Shown: positions 1 to 11,040, numbered from the stretch's first letter. The stretch: DNA of 64,000 bases from Akkermansia muciniphila (GCF_900184965.1 NZ_FXYA01000199.1:62001-126000), one strand, 5' to 3'. Program-made: numbers and translations. The notes: generated by a model not told the origin, from the letters alone.

Positions 1-37
1 CATGCCTGAAACATGACGGAAGGCAAAATAAAAAACT

Positions 38-73
38 ATCCTGCTAATGATACACCTACCGCAAAATGTCCCA
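38..73 (-). promoter_or_regulatory. Phage repeat element copy 1 (candidate late promoter)
   Basis: This 36-bp element matches 14604-14639 at 34 of 36 positions. Both copies sit just past the stop of a leftward phage gene and ahead of the next one. Read on the minus strand it contains a -35-like TTGGGA, a 16-bp gap and a -10-like TATCAT. I infer a phage promoter firing left, out of the window. A protein or RNA processing site is possible instead. Confidence 0.45.
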
Positions 74-92
74 ACCTATCCATTACTGATTT

Positions 93-3000
93 TTACTCGC
101 CAAACCACTTCTCCGCCATCCCGGCAAGATGTTTCAGATAATTAGCCAATGTCGCCATTCCCAGACTGACGGAAGTAATCGCCCCGCCACGCGGATTCCG
201 CCATGCCCCCAGCATGGCCGTAATACTGCCTAAAGTAGCAACTCCCCGGGATTTCATCCTTACTGACTGCCAGTTATCCACCTGTTCCAAATCCTGAAAT
301 AATCCCGTCAAATCTTTAATCATAAACTCCAGCTCAGAACCGGCAATGCCCGTCCTAGTCTGAACCTTTAAATCAAAAATATCTGCCGCTTGTTCAATCA
401 GCCAATCCGCGCCACGCCCTAAAAACGGCACTCCATTCAACGGCCCCAGTACAATCCCCGGCAGATAATTCAACGGATTCTTCTTCTCGTCATCATCGCC
501 CCCCGGTCTCATGACATTATTAATCAAATACCCAAGAACCTGCATAGCCACCCCCTGAACCAGCCAGCTCCGCATCGCCAGTTTCTTTTTGCCTCTTTTC
601 CATAAACTGAACACAGTCGCCCCCCGTTGAAGCGTTTCCGACATCAAAAACCATTCTTCAGAAAAAATCCCCTTCGTCTTTTCAAGCATTTTTGGCATTT
701 GCGTCCAATTCGTCGGCTGAGCCGTAGAAAGCCCTTCTTCTATCACATCCCGAGCATACTCCATCGCCTCCGGCTTGCTCATGCCCTGTTCCACGCCCTG
801 ACGGAAATAATGGTCAAATGCCGCGGCAAAACTCACCGCATTGCATCCGGCATCCAGCCAGCCTAACGCATTCATACTTTTCTCGCTCAACTGTTCCAAC
901 AGTCCCAGCCTGCCCCCAAGCTGCTTTTTATATCCCAAAAGGACGGAATACATAAATCCATCCTTCCTTGCCTGAAACAAATCGGAAGAAAACAACTCCC
1001 GAACGCTCAACACAGACTTCCCGCTAATCACCCGGGACATTCCGTGAATCCACTCCGCCGTGCTCAAATCGCATCCATGCAGGGCATTAAATACTGCCGT
1101 CGTTTGTCTCAACAAAGACGTCACCTGACCAGCCAAAACGCTCACCGCACGGGCATTCATAATGCGATTTTTCACAACTTCCGCCGCATCCAGTTCGGCT
1201 ACAGCATCCCTACCCCCATGTTCCAGCCGGTTAATTAACGTTTGAAAACCCCGGTAATCCAATGCCCCTATATTCACCTTCAATTTCTGAGCTACAGATG
1301 GATCACTCAAAATCCCCTGATACCGTTCTACCATCTCCTGAGTGCATACCCAATTAACAGCATTCGCATGATGCTTCCAAAACAGAGCAAGCGCGCCCTG
1401 CGTCGTGTTCAGATATCGTTGGTGACTCTCATCCCGGACAGAAAGAAAACCGTCAGACCTGCCTACGGCTATCGTGCCGTCGTCGCCAAGAATGGAAGCC
1501 AGTTCACTATCATCCCTCGTCTCATCCACCATCCAGCGGAGCGGGGAATAATTCCGGCGTTTGCTGAAAGGCACTCCGTAGCGGTCTTCGTAAAGCGGCC
1601 TGATCATATCTCCCACCTGAGCATATTCTTCAAACAAAATACTCTTCAAAGCCATCCCCTCCGGGCCTATAAACTCTTCCAGCTTCATTTTATGCTCATC
1701 CGTCCACCCCCTGCGCCTCATCGGCGTCATCCTGTCTGGAATCCGGGAATCAAACACGTTCGGCTGATCCATGCACATCAGTACAAAAAGGGCCTGATCC
1801 CGGCTCAGCTTCGGCATGGGCTGCGGATCCATATCGTACCATTCTTCCACCTCAAACCACTTCCGCGCCCGATTCTCGCCGCGTCCCCATGCCTCATACT
1901 CTTCCCTCAGCAAATCAATCGCCTTCTGAGAATACATATCCACACCCCACCAAGGATTCTTTTCTCGCCTTTCCAAAAGCTTCGCCGCCTGGTCAATCGT
2001 CAGTTTCGTCTTCTTCACTCCCTTTTCCCGCAACGTCAGCCCCAAATCCACCTTGGTATCCCATTCTGCCAACCACTGGTTCAACATTCTTTCAGACGTA
2101 GCCCCGCTGAGCTTCTTCATCACATCATGCATCTTCTCCACTTGCTGGGCACGCAATGCCTGCGTCCGATTGGTCACATTGAGAAACTCTACCTTAAACT
2201 TGCGGAAAAACTCACCTCCCGGACCGTCGCCCAACTGTTGCAATTTGTTGACCGTATTATCCAGCCAACTACTCAGCACCCCTCTCTTAATACGTCCTGT
2301 TTCGCTATCCGTCCCCAAATCTGTCATTTCTGCCTCTGCCAGATGCATGTTCTTCTGATTCACATCCTTCGGCAACTCATCCATCAACGCTTTACCTACC
2401 TTCTTCCATCCCTCCAATTTTTCATGCAGGTGCGCTTGCCAAACCTCCGCGTTGCGGCTGATAAACGCGCTCACCGCCTCATGAATACCCAGCATTCTGT
2501 TTACGTCACTGCTGCGGGCGGCAGAATAATTCATCCACCAATTAAACTCTCCTTCTAACCTCATACGTTCCTTCATCAACGCATCCATCCCGGAAACCAC
2601 TTTTCCATCCTTAAATTCATTTAACTGCATTTCCAGCATTCTCAAGCGCTCACTCAACTCCGCCGCCTTTTTCTCAGCAGCGGCATGTGTCGCATAAACC
2701 GCAGGCTTAATCACACTCCGTAAAAACTCCGTAGGAGCGGCACCCAGACGGCTCACCTTGAACTTCCGCGTCTTCTCGTCAATCACCGCTTCATGTTCGG
2801 AAATCATCTTCCTTGTTTCCGCAAAAAGACCATCCCTTACATACAGTTCAATCACCTCAGCCGCACGCCGATAAGTTTTCAACACCAATTCATCTACTCT
2901 CTTCCCGATGAAAAACGGCATCTCCTCAGGCATAATCCCCATATCAACGGCCAATCTTTCTACATCATGCCTAGCTAACGTATAGCCGGGATGAAACGCT

Positions 3001-6000
3001 CCGCCTTCCAGCAGCTTCATCCATCGTTCCAGTTTTTGTTCCTGCCCCGCAAGTTTACCGCGCACGCTCTCCGGCAATGTCTCCACGGCAACCTTCATAA
3101 TGCTCCGGGCTTCCGCGATGCGCGCCCTTAAAAACTCATCGCTCCCTTTAGGCTTCAACATCAACGCCCTCATTGCCAGCTCTTCCCTTTCCAGTCTCTC
3201 CGTTACATGCCGCCAATACTCACGCACGGCATCACTCCGGGTCTTCTCCATTTGGCGTTTCATATCTCCAAGAAGATCTTCCCTCACGGAAAACGTTGCC
3301 GACCCATCCACATAATCCGCCCACTCTCCCCCGGTGGACTCATCCGCAAACGCTGTAATCTTAATATCGTTGTCGTCAAAAATCACGTAATTATATGTCT
3401 GCTCTTCCTCCACTTTCCCGCGGGTATAGCCGTCTGCGTACCTGATGCCTTTAATATCGCTGGACAGCAAAGACACGCTGGCGGCCTTCTGTGCTTCTTG
3501 TTTCGTGCCATCTTCTCCATCCCAAAAAGCATCGAACAACTCCTGATAAACGTCTTTGCCGCTCACGTTTTCGCCGCGGTAATCCGCCCGTCTTTCGGCA
3601 CGTTCCAAAGCATACCGCACCTCTTCCACCGGGGAATCCTTCAACAAGGCAAGAACCGTCTCGTCCACGTAATCCCAGCCCAGCAGCTCGGAATCCTCTA
3701 CATTCAGTTCCACGCGGTAGTTGGATGGCATGCCCGGCCTGACCTCTATCTCGTCCAGAAGATCAATCAGGGAACGGTAAACGCCGTGCAGCTGGACCAT
3801 CTTCTCCAGCGTCTGGTGGTACGTCCTCCCGTATTCCATGGAATGTTGAATGTCCTCGCGCAACTCTTTCTTAATCGCATCTATCTTTCCTTCATCCCCT
3901 CTGGCGTCAGACAAATCGCCGAGAACAGTCCAGATCATATCACTCGCATCTTCCTTCACCTCCGGCAGGGCATCCTTCGGCAACAACCTGTCATCCAGGG
4001 CTTGATGCATCACCTCCATATCGGAAGTCTCCACATCGCCGAACTTCCATGTCGCATTATCCTGCGCGAACCAGTTCATATAATCCCGGTTCACCTCCGG
4101 ATTCTGGGCAAAATACAGCCCCCAGCCATACGCCTGCGCTCCTTCTCCTTTACCCATGAAATCCGTAGAAAACTTCCGGAAAGAATGAGGGGAGGCATGC
4201 AGGGCAGTAATGGAAAACGTCACCCCCGGTTCCGTAATCACCGCGTTGCCCGCCTCAAAATGGCCGTCCCGAAACAGACCCTGTTCCTGTGCTTCCGCAA
4301 CAGAATTGACATTTCCCCCTTCATTTGCCATACTACCCTTGCGGCGTCGGGGAGTATAAACCCCTTCTACGCCGGGTTCGGTTCCGGCGGGCGCCGTCCT
4401 CTTAACCCAGGCTGTCTTAAACGTCAGCCTGGGCTTTTTGCTGCGTCGGCCTGTCGTCTCAATCACCTGCTCCACCGTATGAATCTCCCCATGCGGATAC
4501 TCCTTTACATAAATAACGGATGACAGATTCTTACCCTTAGGTTTAAACTCTACCCGGTCATAATGATCCAACACGTCCAGAGCCAGCTTGATATCCTCCT
4601 TGGTTAAATTCAGCTGACTCCTCTTCGCCTCGGAATCATGGCCATGACTCTTCAGCGCATGCGCGATACTTTTAGCCGGGAACTCATGCACCATCCCCGT
4701 CACATCAATCCCAAGACCGGCCTTAATATCGGCAATCTCTCGCACGGATGCGCCACGATACTCCACAACACCCAGACTGGTCTTATCCGGAACATCGCTG
4801 GAAACCACCATATCCACAAAATCCATCACCTTCCGTTTCCCGGCATCCTTCCCCATTTCATCCAGCTTATCCGTTATGGAAAAGGAAACAGTCTTTCCGG
4901 CCTCTTCCGGCAATTTATATATATTTTTATACCGCCTGTTCCATGCTCTGGCGGCCTTGAGAACATCCTTCATTTCCTGCAGGGAGGCGCCTTTCATTTT
5001 TTCAAAAAACTCCCTTCCCTGAGCCTCAAATTCCCGCTTCATCTTCTCCCCGACAAAATTCAGGAACTTGCTGTCTGACTGCAACTTGTCCGTATCCGGA
5101 TGTTCCAGCTGATACAAATAATTCTCCAACCCATACTGTTCCGCATAGGCTACGTGCAAGTCATAAAACCCAAGCATCCGCTCCGGTTTTCCCTTAATCT
5201 CATTGAGCCGCTTCTGAAACTCTCTTTTACCGGCATCATACCGCGTCTGAATAAAATCCGCCCCCACGGCATCATAAACGAAAGCAGCGAAATCGCCCTT
5301 CACGGCTCCTGAATCCACCGCCTTCCGGAATGCCCCGGCCAGCCCTGCCATATCCGCCACCTTTCTCAATAACGCCATGGCAATCTCCAAAAAACGCTGC
5401 ACGCTCTCCGGCAATTTCCGCTTCCTGAACTCGCCCACATGCACCGCCTGCATCAATTTGCTCATCCCCTCCACAACGGCCAGTTCCTGCTTCTTCACGC
5501 CGCTCTTGCCATCCAGCAAATCAACATCAGCCAACATCCAATGCCTGACGCCCTGAGCCTTAAAAGCCTCCTGAGTCTCTTTTAAATTCCCGGCAAACCA
5601 CCCCAATTCACGCCCGGCCTTTATTTCCCCCTTCACATACAATTCCGCCATTTCCTCCACCAGATCCAGAAACGTAGCCTCACCCTCATAATACCGGATC
5701 ACCTTCTTGCCGCATTCCAGTTCATAATTAAAAGCGGGAGTATGCACTCCGTAATCCCCGGAACGGGCGTCAATTTCCCTCTGGGTGATTTTTCCGGTTT
5801 CCTGCGGGTTCCGGCTCAATTCATTGCGTTTCATCGCCACCTCCACGCGGTTCCTGAAAGACCCCGGCAACACGGACAACACAACATCCTCTTCCTGAGC
5901 ATCCGCTTCCTCCCTGCTCCACATATCTTTGGAATGCCGCCGTTCATTCACTCGGTTCAGAGCCTCATCCGCCATTCGTTCCAGATAGCGTCTCGTCATC

Positions 6001-8873
6001 AACTCTCCGGATTTTTCAAACTGCACATCACACCGTTTTGCGAAATAATCCACGGCCTCATTGCCCAATACCGCATTCTTCAAGGTAAAATCCTGATTGG
6101 AATACCACTCCCGGGCCTTTGCCGTCAGATAATATCCTGCCTCATCCATGTTAAATTCCACATAATCAGTCCTCCTTCTTCGTTCCTGCCCTTCATTTTC
6201 ACCTCCTGATTCCTCTTTGATTTCCTTGCCCGGTTCAGCCCCGACGGAATCCCTGGCTGAAACTTCCTCCTTCTGCCCCTTAAAATCCATGGACTCCGCG
6301 CCATAAACGCGCACCTTTCCATCCACAATCTCAAATCTGGGAATAGCTCCCATCTCCATCAACATGTTCGCTTCATTGCTGTCCGGAACAATCATCAGAG
6401 CAATATCATTCTCCACATTGGCCTTTCCTTCCCGGACCATCTTCATCATTTCAGAACGCTCCAACCCCAAATCAAACAACTTCAACCTTTCCCCGTCATT
6501 CTTTGCATTCAGAATCGCCTTAATATCCGCTTCGGCAAAACCGCCTCCTTCCATCGCTTCCCGGCTATCCGCCCATTCCAGTTTCATCCTGTTAAACTCC
6601 GCAATAGCCGCCTGGGAAGCCCGGAACGGGCTATTCTGAGCATACCGGCCATACCCAAGCAGTACGGACATCGGCAGTCCCACCAGAAAATTCCTCCACG
6701 TCATCGCCTCTTTGGCTTCCGCCAAAGCTTCATTAAAACTCTTCCCGTCCCCCCCGGTAAACATATTGGACGCCAAATACCGCGCATATGGCTCCATCAC
6801 CGTTTGGCTATGCAGAACAACGCCCTCCATCCCCACGAACAAGGGGCCGCGCCCCCACCAGCGGTCTGTTTCCAGAGCACGCGCCAGAAGCCCCCTGTAG
6901 CCCGCCTTCTTCCCGGCCCAGTTCATCAGTTTGTCATAAGCCTTCCCTACCAGCTTCCCGCCTTTTCCAAGCCCCCAGATATTGGCCGCCCACATCCCCA
7001 CACCTTCGCCCATGGCCGCCAACGCAGCCTTCGCTGGTTCCGCGCCCTTTGCCAAATACCCCGTTTCTTCCTGCTCCATCGTCTGCAAAACTGGCAAAAC
7101 ACCAAAACTCGCCATAAAAGGTACAGCCCCGCCAACAACCGAACCCGCATCTTCAATAAACCTGCCTAAAACAGTCTTACCCCTTGATTGAAACTGCCCC
7201 ATACGTACCCGTTGTAAATCCTGCGCCACCTGATTCACCCGCTGAACCCACTGCGGATCATTAACTTCCGGTCCATTCAACACATTCGGATTCTCTTGAG
7301 CCTTCCGCCATAACATGTAATCTCCCGGCGTCATGGCACCCCCTGCCTTCAATCTCTTGCGCCGCTCCGCATCAGCCATCATCTTCTTATGCGACGCGGC
7401 CCTCATCGTGCCTAAGACAGCCTCGCCAGCCATTCCGGCCACATTGGAAGCAGCATTAAAAATATTCTTATGCAACTCAGGCTTCAACATGAGCTGCATC
7501 CCCTTCTTGGCCAGTCCCCCCCACGGCAGAGATTCAAAATAGCGATTCATCAGCCCGTGCTCATCCGAATCCTTCATCACCAGCCCCTGAACAGCCTCCA
7601 AAGCCATCTGATACGCTACAGGATCCTCCCTGTTCAACTCGACCAGCTTCGATACCAGCCAGCTGCCATCTCCCTCTTTACTAAATCCCATTACCCGGAC
7701 CCCCGTCACACCAGTCCTTACCCCCTGAGCATGCGGACTCTTGCCGTCTTCCCCATATGCGAACTCCCTGATTAAAGCCGCCGCCTTCTTCTGGCTCTCC
7801 GCCATCCGGGCCGCGCCTGCCAGAAACTCCGGACTCCGTCCCTGATGGTCATGGGGATCTAAAGAAAACTCCTTCCCGCTTCCCGTCGCCGCCACGATCT
7901 CTCCCCATACATCTTCCATATCCTTCTTCACCTGTTCCCTTCTGGCGCGTCCCACTCCCGCCTGACGACGCAATTCCGCCGCCATGACAGAAGCCTCATC
8001 CGTATCCAGCCCCAGCTTTTGAGCCAGATATGCCCGGCCCAGTGAAGTGCTTGCCCCTACAAACGCCCGGTCATAACCGTCCACCAAAACCTCATCCTTT
8101 TCTTCCTGACTCAGCCCCCTGTAAAATTTTACCGTCCCGGCTCCCAGCACTTGATCCACCTCCTGCTCCTGTCCGGCATCCAAATCCGCGCCATCCCCAA
8201 TCTCCGCCAGCAACTGCCACGCACGCGCTTTTCTCACATCTCCCGCCGCGGCGACGGAGCCTTCATCTATTCCGCGATTCTTCTCATAACGCCTCAAAGC
8301 GGCCCGTTCAACGTAATAATGCGGACTGTCCACGCCGGCCATCCGCCAGTCATTCAACACCCGCCAATACTGCCGGTCATTCATAATCCCGCTCCCCGGC
8401 ACGTGGTGAACACCCCCATCCCTCTCTTCCAGCTGCCTCTGCATCTCATTCGCCTGTTCGTCGGACAGGAAATTCAACTGCGCTTCCGGCCCCACTTGCG
8501 GCCTGTTCACAATCGGAGGTCTCAAATCCACATGCCCGGATTCATCCGGAACATTCAACTGCGCATTTCTTCCCGCCTGCGGCCTCAAATCCCCCCTCGT
8601 TTGCCACTTCATATTCCTCTTCGGCAAAGGGTTCCTTCCTTCATAAACCCCATCCGAGCCAATCATAGACTGAGTATCCGGAGATTCATACGACCATGCT
8701 TTTATTTCCTCTTCCTCCTCAGCCTTTCTTCTGTCCTCCTGTTCACGTGGAAGGGAATTCTCCCCTTCCACGGCATCCTGAGTCCAAAAATCCTTTCTTT
8801 TGGCTTCCTCATTCTGTTTCCAAACCGTCTTCTTGAAGCTTTCAACCACTCCTGAATCAAACAAATTACGCAT
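93..8873 (-). CDS. Giant internal virion / polyvalent protein with ART and nuclease-like domains
   Basis: This protein of about 2,926 residues sits where T7-like phages encode the gp16 internal (ejected) virion protein, last in a leftward structural operon. Residues 1-150 are charged and proline-rich, with a duplicated segment ending AQLN. Around residues 1400-1515 a His-rich stretch (GMVHEFPAKSIAHALKSHG, then VEFKP and VIYVKEY) resembles the phage Barnase/EndoU/ColicinE5/RelE-like nuclease families. Around 1555-1860 HASPHSFRKFSTDFMGKGEG and AYGWGLYFAQNPEV match ADP-ribosyltransferase domains of polyvalent proteins. Hydrophobic stretches near 580-600, 735-750 and about 2770 could help cross the envelope. 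I chose the ATG at 8873 over a TTG six bases upstream; a GAGAAAG lies 10 bases before it. The domain calls are by eye; the virion role is inferred from size and order. Confidence 0.75.
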   Translation of the reverse strand: MRNLFDSGVVESFKKTVWKQNEEAKRKDFWTQDAVEGENSLPREQEDRRKAEEEEEIKAWSYESPDTQSMIGSDGVYEGRNPLPKRNMKWQTRGDLRPQAGRNAQLNVPDESGHVDLRPPIVNRPQVGPEAQLNFLSDEQANEMQRQLEERDGGVHHVPGSGIMNDRQYWRVLNDWRMAGVDSPHYYVERAALRRYEKNRGIDEGSVAAAGDVRKARAWQLLAEIGDGADLDAGQEQEVDQVLGAGTVKFYRGLSQEEKDEVLVDGYDRAFVGASTSLGRAYLAQKLGLDTDEASVMAAELRRQAGVGRARREQVKKDMEDVWGEIVAATGSGKEFSLDPHDHQGRSPEFLAGAARMAESQKKAAALIREFAYGEDGKSPHAQGVRTGVTGVRVMGFSKEGDGSWLVSKLVELNREDPVAYQMALEAVQGLVMKDSDEHGLMNRYFESLPWGGLAKKGMQLMLKPELHKNIFNAASNVAGMAGEAVLGTMRAASHKKMMADAERRKRLKAGGAMTPGDYMLWRKAQENPNVLNGPEVNDPQWVQRVNQVAQDLQRVRMGQFQSRGKTVLGRFIEDAGSVVGGAVPFMASFGVLPVLQTMEQEETGYLAKGAEPAKAALAAMGEGVGMWAANIWGLGKGGKLVGKAYDKLMNWAGKKAGYRGLLARALETDRWWGRGPLFVGMEGVVLHSQTVMEPYARYLASNMFTGGDGKSFNEALAEAKEAMTWRNFLVGLPMSVLLGYGRYAQNSPFRASQAAIAEFNRMKLEWADSREAMEGGGFAEADIKAILNAKNDGERLKLFDLGLERSEMMKMVREGKANVENDIALMIVPDSNEANMLMEMGAIPRFEIVDGKVRVYGAESMDFKGQKEEVSARDSVGAEPGKEIKEESGGENEGQERRRRTDYVEFNMDEAGYYLTAKAREWYSNQDFTLKNAVLGNEAVDYFAKRCDVQFEKSGELMTRRYLERMADEALNRVNERRHSKDMWSREEADAQEEDVVLSVLPGSFRNRVEVAMKRNELSRNPQETGKITQREIDARSGDYGVHTPAFNYELECGKKVIRYYEGEATFLDLVEEMAELYVKGEIKAGRELGWFAGNLKETQEAFKAQGVRHWMLADVDLLDGKSGVKKQELAVVEGMSKLMQAVHVGEFRKRKLPESVQRFLEIAMALLRKVADMAGLAGAFRKAVDSGAVKGDFAAFVYDAVGADFIQTRYDAGKREFQKRLNEIKGKPERMLGFYDLHVAYAEQYGLENYLYQLEHPDTDKLQSDSKFLNFVGEKMKREFEAQGREFFEKMKGASLQEMKDVLKAARAWNRRYKNIYKLPEEAGKTVSFSITDKLDEMGKDAGKRKVMDFVDMVVSSDVPDKTSLGVVEYRGASVREIADIKAGLGIDVTGMVHEFPAKSIAHALKSHGHDSEAKRSQLNLTKEDIKLALDVLDHYDRVEFKPKGKNLSSVIYVKEYPHGEIHTVEQVIETTGRRSKKPRLTFKTAWVKRTAPAGTEPGVEGVYTPRRRKGSMANEGGNVNSVAEAQEQGLFRDGHFEAGNAVITEPGVTFSITALHASPHSFRKFSTDFMGKGEGAQAYGWGLYFAQNPEVNRDYMNWFAQDNATWKFGDVETSDMEVMHQALDDRLLPKDALPEVKEDASDMIWTVLGDLSDARGDEGKIDAIKKELREDIQHSMEYGRTYHQTLEKMVQLHGVYRSLIDLLDEIEVRPGMPSNYRVELNVEDSELLGWDYVDETVLALLKDSPVEEVRYALERAERRADYRGENVSGKDVYQELFDAFWDGEDGTKQEAQKAASVSLLSSDIKGIRYADGYTRGKVEEEQTYNYVIFDDNDIKITAFADESTGGEWADYVDGSATFSVREDLLGDMKRQMEKTRSDAVREYWRHVTERLEREELAMRALMLKPKGSDEFLRARIAEARSIMKVAVETLPESVRGKLAGQEQKLERWMKLLEGGAFHPGYTLARHDVERLAVDMGIMPEEMPFFIGKRVDELVLKTYRRAAEVIELYVRDGLFAETRKMISEHEAVIDEKTRKFKVSRLGAAPTEFLRSVIKPAVYATHAAAEKKAAELSERLRMLEMQLNEFKDGKVVSGMDALMKERMRLEGEFNWWMNYSAARSSDVNRMLGIHEAVSAFISRNAEVWQAHLHEKLEGWKKVGKALMDELPKDVNQKNMHLAEAEMTDLGTDSETGRIKRGVLSSWLDNTVNKLQQLGDGPGGEFFRKFKVEFLNVTNRTQALRAQQVEKMHDVMKKLSGATSERMLNQWLAEWDTKVDLGLTLREKGVKKTKLTIDQAAKLLERREKNPWWGVDMYSQKAIDLLREEYEAWGRGENRARKWFEVEEWYDMDPQPMPKLSRDQALFVLMCMDQPNVFDSRIPDRMTPMRRRGWTDEHKMKLEEFIGPEGMALKSILFEEYAQVGDMIRPLYEDRYGVPFSKRRNYSPLRWMVDETRDDSELASILGDDGTIAVGRSDGFLSVRDESHQRYLNTTQGALALFWKHHANAVNWVCTQEMVERYQGILSDPSVAQKLKVNIGALDYRGFQTLINRLEHGGRDAVAELDAAEVVKNRIMNARAVSVLAGQVTSLLRQTTAVFNALHGCDLSTAEWIHGMSRVISGKSVLSVRELFSSDLFQARKDGFMYSVLLGYKKQLGGRLGLLEQLSEKSMNALGWLDAGCNAVSFAAAFDHYFRQGVEQGMSKPEAMEYARDVIEEGLSTAQPTNWTQMPKMLEKTKGIFSEEWFLMSETLQRGATVFSLWKRGKKKLAMRSWLVQGVAMQVLGYLINNVMRPGGDDDEKKNPLNYLPGIVLGPLNGVPFLGRGADWLIEQAADIFDLKVQTRTGIAGSELEFMIKDLTGLFQDLEQVDNWQSVRMKSRGVATLGSITAMLGAWRNPRGGAITSVSLGMATLANYLKHLAGMAEKWFGE

Positions 8874-8910
8874 CGTCAAATTTCTTTCTCAATAGTTAGT
8901 ATTCATAAAA

Positions 8911-11040
8911 TTATTTGGAGAACAGTTTCCCTCTCCCCTCATGTTTCGCTCTTTCCGCATCCGGAAAATCAAACCGGACTGCCGCCTTGAACCTGCACCC
9001 GGGAACCAGCCGCAACGCAATAGCGGCCCTCCGGGAAAAACCAAACGCGCGGCCCGGCACCACGGCAACCTTCTGCGGACGATAAATCCGGCCATCCGCA
9101 AGCTCAAAACTCACATCCGGCACATACTGTTCCCTCAACTGCGGATAGCGTGACAGATGATCTTCTCCGACAATAAAACACTCATCATTCCATACCTCTT
9201 TCACATGAGCATCCCGCACATCCGCTACGGGAATATTCATTGCCTTCGTCCTCACGCTCAGACTTTCATCCGGTTTTGGCAAGGCAAGAGCCTTCTTCCT
9301 CAAATCAGCCAATGCATTTTGAGCATTTTCCATACGTTTTTCATCCGTCAGCATGGACGCATCCTGAGCAAATGGAGCTGGAAAAGCTACCCCCCTCTCT
9401 CCCTGCCCCTGTTCCATATTCCTCTTATGCTCCATGCGCATCAAATCCAGCGTGGAGGCATCGCGTCCGGTCAAATGCCTCATTTTATTCTGCATCGCCT
9501 GTAAAAACTTCACCGTATTCCTCTCTTTGGGATGCAACGCCTGCCACTCGACCGCCCACCGCCGCATCTCCATCGCATTCCGTTTATTCTGAATTTCCGC
9601 TTCCTTATGGCACTGTTCCACATCCAGCTTCAAATAGCTCTCCCGGCGGGCCAACTTCTCCTTTTCCTCAGCTTTCACCTTCCGCCCGGTCTTTCCGGCC
9701 CATTCCCCAGTTCCGGATGCCTTATCAATCTCAAACTCCTGCAATTTTTTACGATGCCACTTCTGGGCATTAAAAGTCTCCGCGCTTACAAATTCTCCCA
9801 TGCCTTCCATCGCCTTAATCACTTCATCAGCATCGAAAACAATGCGCTCTCCATCCAAAGCAGTCATCGCCGCAATCCTGTTCTCCAGCGTAGATTCCAT
9901 AGCCTCCTGAAAATCATTACTTACTCCATGTTCCTTCCACCTCCGCTTCAACTCTCCCAGATACATCATATACGACGGAGACCCCACGCCGCCATCCTTC
10001 ACCAGTCCGCTCACATCCGCCGCCAACACCTCATTCATGCTGGTTACTCCAATCTCTTCCGTTGTCGGCAACTGTCCCTCAGCCGCCCTGATCCTCATTA
10101 AATCCACCACCGGATCAGCCACGCCGCTACGGAACTCCGGCTTCTTTTTCTTGATTCCGCCGGAAGAGGAAAAACCATTGGCAACACTCCCGGCCTGCTC
10201 ATGAACTCCTTCTCTTTCAACCATTCCCCCGCCCTCTCCAGCATCCTCAAACGGTTCATCCAGCAAAACACGGTCATAAAGCTTCCGGCCCCCTTCTCCC
10301 AGCGGCATGCCGGTAACATCATACAAGCTGACAGTCGTAGGAACCCCGGACTGCCCCTGCAACAAACGGCCATAAGAGGCAATAGCCGTATTGGACAAAA
10401 CGCCCTGATATTTCCCGTCAATCAAATCCGCCGCCAACTGGTCGGGATTCTCGTCAAAATCCTTGGCCGCCTTTAACGCGCCAATCTGTTTCTTTGCGGA
10501 AGCCAGCATCCTTGATGCCTTCATGCCGTCCACATACACGCCCACCCCGGAATTCAGCACGGATTGAACGCGTTCCATATCTCCGCTTTCCACGGCGGCG
10601 GCCCAATCTGCGGAAAAAGCCGCCCTGGCCCTCTTCGCGCTCGCTCTCCGCTGTCTATCCTGCAACGCCTCCCCCCCGCGCTGAAACAAATCCTCAATGG
10701 CGGCGCGGTAACGTACAGCCGCATCCGGAGTCATAAACTCCGGTTCATCCACCAACTCGCGCTTCTTGGCAAGCGTTTCTTCCCAATCCGCTCCATTGTC
10801 AATATCCTGTTCAGCGGAGGCAATCAATCCGCGGGCGTTAGTGAGTCCCATCCGGAAACTCTCATCATCCCGCAAAACATTCTCCTTGTGCATCAAATCC
10901 TGCCCCAAATCATCCACCGCCCGCCCAATTTTAGCCGCCTGTCCAAATACTTCGGCTGTAGCAAGCGCCGGAGCCGCGGCCGCATTCCCATTCACATGCC
11001 CAGCCCGGAACCCGTTATCTCCCATCAGACCAACTTTCAT
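8911..11040 (-). CDS. Putative internal virion protein (T7 gp15-like position)
   Basis: This 709-residue protein is rich in Ala, Glu and Lys, largely helical by composition, and has no signal peptide. It lies between a small gp14-like protein and the giant gp16-like protein, the order seen for ejected core proteins in T7-type podoviruses. The N-terminus (NGNAAAAPALATAEVFGQAAKIGRAVDDLGQ) looks like a membrane-interacting helix followed by coiled coil. The ATG at 11040 follows AGAAGAG, five bases away, and an AGTTAATC leader motif. No enzymatic motif was recognised, so the function is inferred only from position, size and composition. Confidence 0.55.
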   Translation of the reverse strand: MKVGLMGDNGFRAGHVNGNAAAAPALATAEVFGQAAKIGRAVDDLGQDLMHKENVLRDDESFRMGLTNARGLIASAEQDIDNGADWEETLAKKRELVDEPEFMTPDAAVRYRAAIEDLFQRGGEALQDRQRRASAKRARAAFSADWAAAVESGDMERVQSVLNSGVGVYVDGMKASRMLASAKKQIGALKAAKDFDENPDQLAADLIDGKYQGVLSNTAIASYGRLLQGQSGVPTTVSLYDVTGMPLGEGGRKLYDRVLLDEPFEDAGEGGGMVEREGVHEQAGSVANGFSSSGGIKKKKPEFRSGVADPVVDLMRIRAAEGQLPTTEEIGVTSMNEVLAADVSGLVKDGGVGSPSYMMYLGELKRRWKEHGVSNDFQEAMESTLENRIAAMTALDGERIVFDADEVIKAMEGMGEFVSAETFNAQKWHRKKLQEFEIDKASGTGEWAGKTGRKVKAEEKEKLARRESYLKLDVEQCHKEAEIQNKRNAMEMRRWAVEWQALHPKERNTVKFLQAMQNKMRHLTGRDASTLDLMRMEHKRNMEQGQGERGVAFPAPFAQDASMLTDEKRMENAQNALADLRKKALALPKPDESLSVRTKAMNIPVADVRDAHVKEVWNDECFIVGEDHLSRYPQLREQYVPDVSFELADGRIYRPQKVAVVPGRAFGFSRRAAIALRLVPGCRFKAAVRFDFPDAERAKHEGRGKLFSK

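Noticed and set aside
1242-2558. 438-codon rightward frame opposite the giant virion gene
   Set aside because: His/Pro/Leu/Ile-rich antisense shadow of a GC-structured gene; no motif, no ribosome site, lies entirely inside the well-supported leftward gene.
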